Shown here in pieces: positions 26,430-36,800 of a stretch of 64,000 nt of DNA; positions within the stretch are counted from its first letter, which is position 1; the number at the start of each line of letters is the position of its first letter. Source of the DNA: Tritrichomonas musculus (lineage: Eukaryota > Parabasalia > Tritrichomonadida > Tritrichomonadidae); NCBI GenBank assembly GCA_039105265.1, contig JAPFFF010000015.1, positions 806,001 to 870,000 of the forward strand. Direction: 5' to 3'. A program made the translations under genes and the position numbers. The notes under the pieces were generated by a model that saw only the letters and a program-made list of their open reading frames with translations, was not told the DNA's origin and ran no database searches.

Positions 26430-27068
26430 TCAAAAGAATGGAAGATCTTTAAGTTCTTTAACTTTCTTTTCTTTTTTCTTTTCATAAGGCTGAAGATATG
26501 GCTTATTATTTTGTTGATAATTAGGCACTGGCCTATTGGGAACAGAAGGAATCGATAAATTTTCAACCGCTGCTTTAGGCTGAACACGCTGTTGCTGCTG
26601 CTGCTGTACTTTATGCGAAGAAATAGGAGCACGCTGATAACTGCTTGGTGCCTTTAAATCCATATCAAGCATTTGAAGCGGTTGACTTGAATCAATAGTT
26701 TCTCCTGAGTCAAGTTGCTCTTTTGAAGCATCAGAATTTCCTAATAATAATGTCTCTAGAGGCGCAATATCAAGACTAGTTCGTATATCATCTTCGATTT
26801 TAATTTTGGGATATTCTGAAAATTCAAATGCTTTTCGACGAACCCATTCATCTTGACTATCTTTTGCTATTTTTATAAGTTCGAAATAATCTTTTGAAAT
26901 TTTCGCAAAGTCAGATGCCGATAAATTTATAACAGATTGAATTAAAACAGCTTGTATATATGGATCGTATAAATTAAAATTTTCTTTAATTTGATCGATA
27001 TTTTGTAGTAACTGCTTATTGGCTTCTAGTGTTGCATTCGGACGTAAGAGGTGATTAAGCTTAATCAT
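26430..27068 (-). CDS. Unknown protein with helical N terminus and Gln/Pro-rich tail
   Basis: This intact 212-residue protein has no recognised family. Residues 1-95 are predicted helical and contain a HEAT-like pair (YIQAVLIQSVINLSASDF and DEWVRRKAFEFSEYP). An acidic linker follows (~95-140), then a disordered Gln/Pro/Asn region with six consecutive Gln (~153-158). A lysine-rich stretch (KKKEKKVKELKD) comes next and the protein ends DLPFF. Short linear motifs of that kind often bind partner domains, which is inference. The gene diverges from the talin-like gene across a 339-base spacer. Confidence 0.65.
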   Translation of the reverse strand: MIKLNHLLRPNATLEANKQLLQNIDQIKENFNLYDPYIQAVLIQSVINLSASDFAKISKDYFELIKIAKDSQDEWVRRKAFEFSEYPKIKIEDDIRTSLDIAPLETLLLGNSDASKEQLDSGETIDSSQPLQMLDMDLKAPSSYQRAPISSHKVQQQQQQRVQPKAAVENLSIPSVPNRPVPNYQQNNKPYLQPYEKKKEKKVKELKDLPFF

Positions 27069-27407
27069 ATTATTGTGAATTTTTTGATAATAATATACGA
27101 TTATTTATAATTGAAAAAGATATCAAGAACATTTACAATCACAAAAATTAAAATTTGCTTTTTTTAATAAACATATAATATATAACATAATTACATAAAC
27201 AGTTTTATTAACATTTTATTTAAAATCATTATTATAATGCTTTTAACTTGAAAAATTAATTATTTATCAATATAATATATATACAGTAGAGTAATCAACT
27301 TTTTCAATTACAATTATCTTATGCTTTTAAAAAGATCAAGAACATTGAAAACATGATCGTCTTACAAATATTTTTTATATCATTTTTTTTTTCGAAATCC
27401 ATAGATT
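27069..27407. other. Divergent promoter region
   Basis: 339 bases of AT-rich DNA lie between two divergent genes. TCATTTT at 27380-27386 fits the initiator consensus and lies 21 bases before the talin-like ATG. Nothing else is recognised. Confidence 0.45.
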
Positions 27408-30400
27408 ATGGAAAGAGTTGCTCTGAAAACAGCTACAGCAAATTATTTTGATGAAAACAATGAAAAAAAACGCAAAAAGCCATTCTTATACAAAAGAACA
27501 GATTTAGGAAGACAAATTTTAGAAGAAGCTAAGAAAAATCTTCAAATTACCGATACAAAAAAATATAAAATTCTTTTAAAAATGGAAAAAGGCGTATATA
27601 ATTTTGTTGATCTTGATAAACCATTAAATTCTATGAGGATTATAGATAATACTTCTCTTATTGTGGTAAAAGAGGAGGAAGCCATAAAAATAGTTCTCAA
27701 TGAAAGCTTTTCAAGAACAATATTAGTTGATGTTACACTACTTATTCATGATATAATGAAACCCATATCAGAAAGACTTCATTACAAGTGCCAATATAAT
27801 CAATATTCGATTTGGGCCTACGATAAATCCAGAAAACTTGTTCCATTAAATTCCAATCTTTCAATTGCAGAGCAAACACAAGATTACAGGTCACTTATAT
27901 TCAGGAGAAGATATTATTTAGTATTTGCACCTGATTTTGCCGAATTTGAAGAAGCAAGACATATTTATCGTGATATGAAACAACAATATCTTGAAGGTCT
28001 AACATACGCCGAGCTTGATCAAGCTGTTAAACTAGCATATTTTATGATGTATGCAGATTTTGAAACCCAAGAAGATACAGAAGAATACGTTCAAAAAATT
28101 TCAACTGATTCTGATTTCAAATTTAAATCATTAATACCACAAAATCATGGCAAATTTCATTCAGATAAATTCAAAAAGAAATTTCTTTCTACATTTAAAG
28201 CAAATCCTCCTTTAGGTCAATTCCAAGCTATGGACAAATTTATTCGAGAAAGTCGAACTTTAAAAAACTTTGGTGATGAACGTTACAAAGGCATATTAGC
28301 CAATCAAGCTGATGGTATAAAATGCCATTTATACGTTGGTCCACATGGTATTCAAATCATGGATCAATCAGAATCCAAAGAGCTTGAAAAAATCCACATA
28401 TTAAAAATTAAATCATTCAAGCAAAAGAAACGAATGATCAACATCAAATTTAAAGATGATAAAAATAATGATAAATCAGTCTCTCTTTCTTTATCTAAAG
28501 TAGATTTTATTACTACTATGTTAAATGATTCAATTTCATTTATTCAGTCTTATTACAACTCTGAATTAGAGAATCAAATGAAGAGGTCAATTGGTGTATC
28601 AGATGAGATCCAACTTGCAAGTGGTCAATACAGCACTTTAGTTGAAGCTGAAGAAGCAATTGAACTCTTTAAAACAGAGATGTTCAAATTAGATGACATT
28701 TTGTATACTGATTTTGGTCTTACTTTAATTAATGATTCTGAAGAAGTCAAAATTGATGATTATACAAAATTGAATGAAATGGAAGAATTGAAAGAGTTTA
28801 GTACAAAATTAAATGACATTTTATTAAAGAATTTGCCAAATGTATCTTTACAATACATAATTGGTAAATCAACCAAGAAAAGATTGGAAGCTTTTTTGGC
28901 TGAAATTAAAGAAATGAGAGGAAGTTCTCATCAAATTAAATATAAAGAAATCCTCTTCATTTTGTCAGCAACAATACATTATTTGAAATCAATTGAAGTT
29001 TCTTTCCCTGACTTCAAACTTGGTCCTTTACTTAAGGGCCCTCTTTCATACTTGAATTCTCTCATTAATGCCTCTAATGCCCGCTTTGAAAAGAGGAAAA
29101 CGCAAGATATTTCTGATTTAGTTTCTGTTTTTGTAGAAGAATTCAACAAGATAATCGTTGAATTTCCAAACATTGAAAAACAAGTTGAAAAAGTCATTTC
29201 TTCATTTCCCCAATTGAATCAAGCAAATGAAACTACAATTTCAAAAATTTTACCAAAGGGTCAAATAACCGTTATTTTACTTCTTGATTCAATTAATAAT
29301 TTTATTGAATTAACTTTTTCAAAGAAAAATGAGATGTTTATTGGTGACATTTCTTCTTATCAAAAAGTTCTCTCAAATGCATATGATTACTATCCAAAGA
29401 TTTATCAGTTCGCTGATGACTTGGCGAACAAAAGATTGACTGAAAAAAGTGACATAAATGATCGTTTTAATAACATTTTGTCAATCTTTGATTCAATTGA
29501 TCCTTTCATTGTTGAAGTGACAAAATCAAAGAAACTTAACGATAACGTTAAAAATGAATTCAAATCAAGTTTCTCTCAAATTGTTCGCCTTTTTGATATC
29601 TTGAAAACATGCTCAATTGGCCAAGGCGAATTTAACGAGTCCAAGCTATTCACAGGAAGTCATTCAAAGCTCTCACAAACGATCAATTGTTTGCCTGATC
29701 TGAAAAAGACTTTGAAATCATTAACAAGTGAAAAATTGGATTCTTCAATTAAAGAAAAAGTGACACATTTAACTGAATACATTGATAAAAATGAGGAACA
29801 ATTGAAATCGTTTTATCAACAACTTGAAAAGAATCCATCTGACGCTGTTACACGTTACAAGGCCTCTCAAATTGTGCAGCAAATCAACACTGATGTTCAT
29901 GCCATTTCTGAGTCAGTCAGCAAAACGAATTCTGATTTAAATCCATTCTCTAAGATCATTGAAAGTTCATTACGTTCAATAAGTCCAGAAAATTGTAGTT
30001 TAAGACGTGTTGATGTTTGCATTAAATCATTCATGGAGATCATTGATGCCATTAATGAAAAGCAAATCAATGACAGTTGGGTAGAGCCATTAAAGACTCA
30101 GCTGAATGAAATGAGAGACCTTTATCAAAAACTTGTTAATTCACCAACAGATGGATCCGTTTTAGCACGTCTTCATAATTACATGATAATTTTACTTCAA
30201 TATGCGAAGAACATTCAAGAGAACTTAATTTTGTCAAATCATCGAACAGTTCCTTTAATTATTGAGTTTTCAATTCCTAACATTTTGAGAGCAATTGAAG
30301 ATCCATTAATTACTGATGAATATGAACGATGTGAACATTTGATTGCTTTTAGTCAAATGCAATTTGATTTAAGACAATTAATTAATTTTTGTTTAACTTT

Positions 30401-32210
30401 AGTTTCACGTCCAAATATTTCAAGTCAGAAATCAATTGTAGATGAATTAACGAAGAATTTAAACGTACTTCAAACAATCTACATTGAATATTCAAGTAGA
30501 AGGAGTGATTTATTATCAAATCCTTATACATATCCATTAATATTACCTATTTTGAACATGCTGAATCACGTTAAAATGACTGAAGCAAACATGATTGATG
30601 TAGTTCGAAAAATAGATGATATTAATATGAATTATGCCCTTAAAAAATGTCTTTGTCAATCAATGGTAAGCGCGCTTTCATTCATTGATATTGCTAATAA
30701 AATGAAATTGCGTCCTTATCGAAAACTTTTCACTGTACAAGAAATTACTGATTATCGATTAAATATAATTAATCTTGTCGCTTTTATTAAGGAATGCGCA
30801 CTTAATGAAAAAGGAAATAATCTTAAACTCCTTGAAAAGGAATCAAAACAATACATGAAATTTATGGTCTTTATTCAAAAAGAGTTGAAACAACCAACTC
30901 ATAATTTTGAATTCATTGTAATGGACATAAATAAATTCTTGAATGGAATTTATGCACGTTGTAACTTCCCTAGTTTTACAAGTAAGAGAGATGGCGTTCA
31001 AAAAGTTGATTTGTTACAAAAACAAAATGATAAAATTATCATGGGTCAAAAACCAACACCAACATTACTTGAGAAACTAATAAATGAAATGATAGACAAC
31101 ATGAATTCATTTAATAATAAAATCATTCCTAAAAAAGGAAGTTTTTCTTCAAATATTCAAGAAATTGTAACAACTTGGGGAAATGAATTTAAAGCATTAA
31201 TTCCAAAAGTTAAACCATTTCTTTCTAATGATAAAAAGAATCAAATTGACTTTGAACAAATTCGAGTTATTAGGAAAATTTTACTTGATCATTTTAGAAA
31301 ATGTCCTAAGTTACGAACAAACGTTTGTAGTAAAGATATTGATAATGATTCATTGAATCAAATGTTAAATACATATTTATCATTTGATGATTGTGTTAAT
31401 TTAACTAGACAGTTCCCTGAAATGTGTACAATTCAACTTAAATTTGAAACATTGGAAGAATCATTGGCAACTGAAATTCAAGAACTTGGAGAAGTCATTC
31501 TTGAACAGTTCCAAACAATGTCAACAATATTTACTAATCAACTCATTCCTCATCGACTTGTTCAAAAGAGTTCGAGACTTGTTGAATTTACAACTCAATT
31601 AAGCCTCTTCTTTACTAATAATTCATCTCTTTTAAATGACCATAAAAATAACATTGAACAGTTCATTGAACAATTTTGTCGAGATACTCAATTGACTTTA
31701 CCAGTCATTAATAAAAATGTTCAATTATTGAGTCCAATCCTAAGTACTGATTCTTTATTGGTCTCTTGTGATGCTCTTCAGTACAACGTATCTAAAGTTA
31801 TAAGTCAGTTTGACAAGCATCAATTCACTAACCAAACAGCAAGCGAATTCATTAAGGACATTGTGCCAAATATGCTCTCAATTCGTGACCAATATAAAGA
31901 ATTATCTAAAAATCAGTTGATTTCAACCGATAAAGAATTCATTACTTACTTAAACGAAGCTTCTAATTTGATATCTTTAATGGAGAAAGAATTAGTGAAT
32001 ATCAAACCTTCCCAGCTTCAACAACATTGTGACAAAATTTATGATTATTTGAGTGAAAACATTCCAATTAATGAGAATCAACTGGATGAATCTGATCTTT
32101 ATAATCAATCTGTCACAATGTATAATCATTTAATGAATTATACTTCATTAAAACAAAAAAGAATCTACATCACATCACCACTTATTGTCAAGCAACAAAT
32201 CATTCCATAA
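27408..32210 (+). CDS. Talin-like FERM-domain protein, 3' end decayed
   Basis: This long frame encodes 1,600 residues. The N terminus (~1-95) looks like a ubiquitin-like F0 domain. A FERM module follows: F1 (~95-190, IKIVLNESFSRTILVDVTLLIHDIM), F2 (~190-270, EARHIYRDMKQQYLEGLTYAELDQAVKLA is typical), and F3 (~290-400, PTB-like with CHLYVGPHGIQIMD). From ~420 on the protein is a long series of helical bundles without strong coiled-coil heptads, as in the talin rod. Talins couple membrane receptors to actin. The first stop at 32210 is not the original end: related coding sequence goes on in other frames to 33237. The product, if made, lacks the C-terminal actin-binding segment expected of talins. 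Confidence 0.75.
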   Translation: MERVALKTATANYFDENNEKKRKKPFLYKRTDLGRQILEEAKKNLQITDTKKYKILLKMEKGVYNFVDLDKPLNSMRIIDNTSLIVVKEEEAIKIVLNESFSRTILVDVTLLIHDIMKPISERLHYKCQYNQYSIWAYDKSRKLVPLNSNLSIAEQTQDYRSLIFRRRYYLVFAPDFAEFEEARHIYRDMKQQYLEGLTYAELDQAVKLAYFMMYADFETQEDTEEYVQKISTDSDFKFKSLIPQNHGKFHSDKFKKKFLSTFKANPPLGQFQAMDKFIRESRTLKNFGDERYKGILANQADGIKCHLYVGPHGIQIMDQSESKELEKIHILKIKSFKQKKRMINIKFKDDKNNDKSVSLSLSKVDFITTMLNDSISFIQSYYNSELENQMKRSIGVSDEIQLASGQYSTLVEAEEAIELFKTEMFKLDDILYTDFGLTLINDSEEVKIDDYTKLNEMEELKEFSTKLNDILLKNLPNVSLQYIIGKSTKKRLEAFLAEIKEMRGSSHQIKYKEILFILSATIHYLKSIEVSFPDFKLGPLLKGPLSYLNSLINASNARFEKRKTQDISDLVSVFVEEFNKIIVEFPNIEKQVEKVISSFPQLNQANETTISKILPKGQITVILLLDSINNFIELTFSKKNEMFIGDISSYQKVLSNAYDYYPKIYQFADDLANKRLTEKSDINDRFNNILSIFDSIDPFIVEVTKSKKLNDNVKNEFKSSFSQIVRLFDILKTCSIGQGEFNESKLFTGSHSKLSQTINCLPDLKKTLKSLTSEKLDSSIKEKVTHLTEYIDKNEEQLKSFYQQLEKNPSDAVTRYKASQIVQQINTDVHAISESVSKTNSDLNPFSKIIESSLRSISPENCSLRRVDVCIKSFMEIIDAINEKQINDSWVEPLKTQLNEMRDLYQKLVNSPTDGSVLARLHNYMIILLQYAKNIQENLILSNHRTVPLIIEFSIPNILRAIEDPLITDEYERCEHLIAFSQMQFDLRQLINFCLTLVSRPNISSQKSIVDELTKNLNVLQTIYIEYSSRRSDLLSNPYTYPLILPILNMLNHVKMTEANMIDVVRKIDDINMNYALKKCLCQSMVSALSFIDIANKMKLRPYRKLFTVQEITDYRLNIINLVAFIKECALNEKGNNLKLLEKESKQYMKFMVFIQKELKQPTHNFEFIVMDINKFLNGIYARCNFPSFTSKRDGVQKVDLLQKQNDKIIMGQKPTPTLLEKLINEMIDNMNSFNNKIIPKKGSFSSNIQEIVTTWGNEFKALIPKVKPFLSNDKKNQIDFEQIRVIRKILLDHFRKCPKLRTNVCSKDIDNDSLNQMLNTYLSFDDCVNLTRQFPEMCTIQLKFETLEESLATEIQELGEVILEQFQTMSTIFTNQLIPHRLVQKSSRLVEFTTQLSLFFTNNSSLLNDHKNNIEQFIEQFCRDTQLTLPVINKNVQLLSPILSTDSLLVSCDALQYNVSKVISQFDKHQFTNQTASEFIKDIVPNMLSIRDQYKELSKNQLISTDKEFITYLNEASNLISLMEKELVNIKPSQLQQHCDKIYDYLSENIPINENQLDESDLYNQSVTMYNHLMNYTSLKQKRIYITSPLIVKQQIIP

Positions 32211-33237
32211 AATGAATTCGACAATCTTTTAATAGTGAAGCCATATTTACAGATAATCTTTTCTTATCTTCAACATCTGACAAGTTTGATAATCTTTTAA
32301 ATAAGAAACATTTGCCATCTTATGTAATAACAATGATTCAATATTTGGATGCCCATTTAACAAAAAGTTCCAAATTAACACGAATCATTTTTATTAAATC
32401 ATTACTTTGCTTGTCATTGACTGGTTTTAATTATGAAGCTTCAAATAAAATGATTTCTAAGATTTTAGTTGAAACTTCTTGTTTATCTTCATCATTACTT
32501 GAAGAGATTCGAAGTAAAGTTGAAGAAATTGACAAATTAACATGATGAATCATTATCAAAGAAAACAATTCATCAAAAAGATTTATTGAATTTGTTGCTT
32601 CATATTGATACAACAACATTCACTCAATTAAAGACAATTCCAGCTTTCTTAATGTCTTACACTAATTATATACAAGTCTCTTTCCTTCTTCCTCTTGTTC
32701 AACCAGGAAACAATGATTTCAAGAAGATTGCTCTTCAATACATAGACATAATGAATGAAGTCAATCTTCTTCTTGCCAATAACATAATGATTTTGTTTGA
32801 TCATTTAATAAACAGTCTTGAAATTCAAGAAAGAAATCTCGACTTCGTATTTGGAATGGCTCAATTACTTCATAATCGAACACGAGGTGTCACTTTTGAT
32901 CAACAAAAATTAAGTAAATCTTCAGATCTTTACATCAAGTTTGAAGCAGCAAATTCAGCAGAAATTGCAAGATTTGCAATGAGCTTCGATAAAATGGCAG
33001 AAGCTAAAAAATTGATTAATTTGCTGAAGCAATTTAAAACAAATTCTTCTTCAATGGGCATCAACGACCACAATCAACATTGATTCAACACAAATTATAA
33101 AGTTCATTCAATCACCAACTGTTTGTTTGTTGAATCAATTGGAAACATGCAAATCTGCTTTTCCAAAAGAACCGACAAAAGTGCCACTTTTCTTCTCTCT
33201 GCCTCATGAAGAAATCAACACAATCATTCTTTACATG
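32211..33237 (+). pseudogene. Decayed 3' part of the talin-like gene
   Basis: Coding-quality sequence continues after the stop at 32210 but changes frame. It reads in one frame up to 32545, in another from about 32541 to 33083, and in a third from about 33055 to 33237. That means at least one premature stop and three frameshifts. At about 33238 the coding sequence ends abruptly at the start of a dispersed repeat. No I/LWEQ-type actin-binding motif is visible before the break. Confidence 0.75.
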
Positions 33238-33525
33238 TTAAAACTTTTTGAATAGCTGTTTTGAATACTTTATATTATATATAAAAAATCATTTTAATAA
33301 TCTAAACTAATTAACAAAAACTAATCTCACTTTCATATGATTGTCCTTGCAGTTATATAAGTTGATTTTATTCAACATCAACATAACATTATTTACTCAA
33401 ATCATCCTCGCCTGCTCATATCATTAATATAATATCAAGCTCATAACTTTTTCAGAAGACTGAAGAGTCTCATCCATTTATTCTCAAATATGTAATAAAA
33501 AATTACTAGTAAGTAATTATATTAA
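33238..33525. repeat. Dispersed repeat, copy B, truncating the talin-like gene
   Basis: This matches 19538-19780 and ~20495-20530 from TTAAAACTTTTTGAATA to ACTAGTAAGTAAT. Unlike copy A it has no MITE inside. It begins exactly where the talin-like coding sequence stops. Confidence 0.75.
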
Positions 33526-33814
33526 TTGAATCTAAAAGATTTTGAAAAAAAATAATATAATTATATTTCTTCTCAAAATCGACCAAATAAAATACAGCTA
33601 TTGTATAGAGGGGTTTCGACAAAATTACGGATTTGACAACGACACTCTCCAACTACGGCCATAAGGGTTATCAGTTTTTTTTTTTAATAATTTCATTTTT
33701 TTTTTTTTTTAAATCCAAATAATTTTTCAAATAAGATTAATCTTAAATAACATATTTATTAAATAAAACAAAATAACTTAAAATATAATATATATTATAA
33801 TAATATAAAAATAA
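33526..33814. other. Spacer downstream of dynein gene
   Basis: About 290 bases with one GC-richer patch at 33605-33672 (GGGGTTTCGAC to GGCCATAAGGG) of unknown origin and homopolymer T runs. It is the 3' flank of the dynein gene. No gene is seen. Confidence 0.4.
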
Positions 33815-36800
33815 TTATTCAACAGTTAAAAATGCAGCTACAGAACGTAGCACCCAATGATCAGGTGCTTGTCTTGGTGTTGGCAAAAAGAAGCTCAATA
33901 CATAGTTCTGCAAGTCCAAAGCGCCAGTTCCTCTTTTTTGAGTTCTGTAAACGGGACATTCATATGTCTCCTTCATATTGTAAATGTCGTTGTTTTGAGT
34001 AGGGACGAGATGCATTATTGGCAGAAAGTTGGACAGTTCTTTTACACCGCATTCGACCAAATATTGCTTTGCGATGTCCCATTTTGCACCTTCCAACGGG
34101 AGTCCGAACACGTAGACGCCTTCGAGTGGCCCTTCTTTAATGTTGTCCAGATCTTCGTTCATTGACACTGGCGTTGTTTTCCACCTCAAAGTGTCGTAAG
34201 AGACGTTGTGCTTTCTGCTGAACATTTGAAGAATTCCGCTCAAAAATTCATCGGGATGAAAGAAGCTGCCAAGATCAAAGACGATTGGCTTTTGGGCAGT
34301 TCTCACCCACTTCGATATGAAGCTGATCCTCTTCTTGAAATCTTTCATGAATGAATGAAGAGACAAAACCGAAGGATAACAAATCTGCAACCATTCATCA
34401 GGAATGCGATCACCTTTGATTTTTTTCATGAAATTTTCTAAAGAAGAGTCAATGATGATGAGCCCTTTCAGACCCTTCTGCATCTTCTCGAGCGAGTTTT
34501 TCATCACAATGATTAAACTGTTGTAGGAGACAATTTCGTGGAACAAAATTGTATTCATTGTGTCGGTTGTGTCAAACCGTTTTTTGAATTCAATTAAATT
34601 GAAAGGAGTTGGAAGTTGCTTCAGCAAATTTTCAACAACGTTCAATGCAAAATCTTCTTCGGAGACATTCTCACTCATGCTCATCGCTAGTGTCGGTTGA
34701 ACGTCAATTAGATTGGCCATGATTTTGAGAACTTCGTTTCGAGAGCTTATCGTGGTGGCATTTTCTGATAAACCGACATCTGTCCCTAATGTCTGTATCG
34801 GCCAATCAACAATGATTTTCTGAATCTGATCAATTGTCGATTGAAAGTTGGGAGTAGGAAATCGGTTGTTTTTCTTTTCGATTTTGTTTTCATCAATAGT
34901 AAAGAACTTTTTGAGAAGAGAAATTAACGTTCTTCTGTCCCAACTATCAGTAACTCGACCTCCATAATCTAATTCACCAATAACATAACTTAAGGCATCC
35001 ATTGGAATTTCACTATTGGTAGATTCACTTAAGAAAAGTTTTAGATGCTTCCTGGCTATGCTAAAGTCGCTGGGATTGAATTCATATGGGATATTCCAAC
35101 CAAGACTGCCAAATTGAAGTCTTTCAAGAATGACACCATGCAGGAAGGCAAGTTGATATGTAAGTTGCCTTTCAGGGGAGTAGGGTTCAATATGAGAGTA
35201 TTCTTCGGGATCAATTTGACCATATATTCGCATAACATTTTCACGGATTCCTTTGGGTATTTCATAAATAAGTTTGGTACTTTGATAGAGAATTCCGATT
35301 GGAAACTCTGGCGAAGACATTGTAACAAGACAAAGTCGAAATCTTTTATGCGTTGTTTGAGGAGAAAGATTTGTAACTATCTGCTCGAGTTTAGGCATCC
35401 ATGATAATGAAAGATGACAGTTTTGTAGAAGGACCCAGAAACCTTTATCGGCAGCATCTTGGATTAATTGTTCAGCTCCAGCACCTTGACCTCTTCCAAG
35501 TGAATAAGATCTAAGATAACGATCAAAACCCATTGTTGTGGCTATTTGAATAATTTCATCTTGAGGATCAATTCCGGGCATGATAATAAAAACAAGCGGC
35601 GAGAGACAATCTGAATCCTTGAAAACTTTTTGAAGGTTTAACGTTGGTGGTTTAATAAAATCATCACCTAGATTCTCTTCAATGAATTGAATTAATCCTT
35701 CTTTGATTCTTTGAATATGGAAAATTCTCATGACTAATAACCTCTGAAAATTAGTCAAATCTCCTTGATAAGGGAAAAGTGCTTCTTCTGGCTTATCTGC
35801 ATCAATGTATCGTTGCCATTGGGCCTTATTTAATTGCATATGATGAACCATCTCTTTAAAATATGGATTTATTGATGGAAGAACGCCGACAAACTTCCAA
35901 TATTCGTCTGATAACCACGAAATTTCACTTTTTTCAGAGGTGGAAGTTGGAGAAAGGAAGAAAGAAAGCTCAGAATGCGAAATTTTCTTTTCAAACATCA
36001 ATATACGGAATGTCATAAGTGTTGAAAAGAGGAGTTTGTGCCTTGAGAACAATGAATATGAAACACTGGTATAAAATTCTTTGGCAATTGACTTATGGAG
36101 AGTTGGGATCAACTGTGCTTGGTCTTGGCTGTGGTCTATTTCTGAAATAGCAGACCTAAAAAGTGGAACAAACCATTTTAAGGAGAATTGATACATTGGA
36201 TCTATGACACCAAAATCTGCTGCACAGAAATATAAGAGCGAGGCTCGCTCAGCAACAGTTTGGAAGCGTGCTTTGAATTGTTGGATTTGCTGTTCAGTCT
36301 TTTCAGAAAGAGCCATTTGCTTCTCAATACTAGCTGAAGTAGATTGAGCGGTTTGGAGAGTCTGTATAGCATTATCATCATCAAGAATATCATCTCCAGC
36401 ATTTGATACTATTTTTAAGATATCAACTTCAATTTCTTTTAATTTTTTAAAACTTTCTGCATTTGATTCCATAATTGAGATTCTTTTCTTATCTAAATCT
36501 TCTCGTTCTACTTCTAAAAGATTATTAAGAAGAAGATCAGTAAGCCCTTCTGATGTAGTAGTAAAGTTAATTAAAGATAATTGAGAACATATTTCTGGTG
36601 TGTAATGCGGATTAGGATATTTTGTAGCCAAATATAATCTGAATTTATCGTTGTAACTAACAATTTCACCACCAAGTGATATTTGTAATTTCCCGTCTAT
36701 TTTTGATATCTCATGAGATAATATAGGCTCAATTGAAGGATCAAGCTTTAATCCAACATCTTCAATTAAGACAGGGAAACCAGTTGATATACAAGTACGA

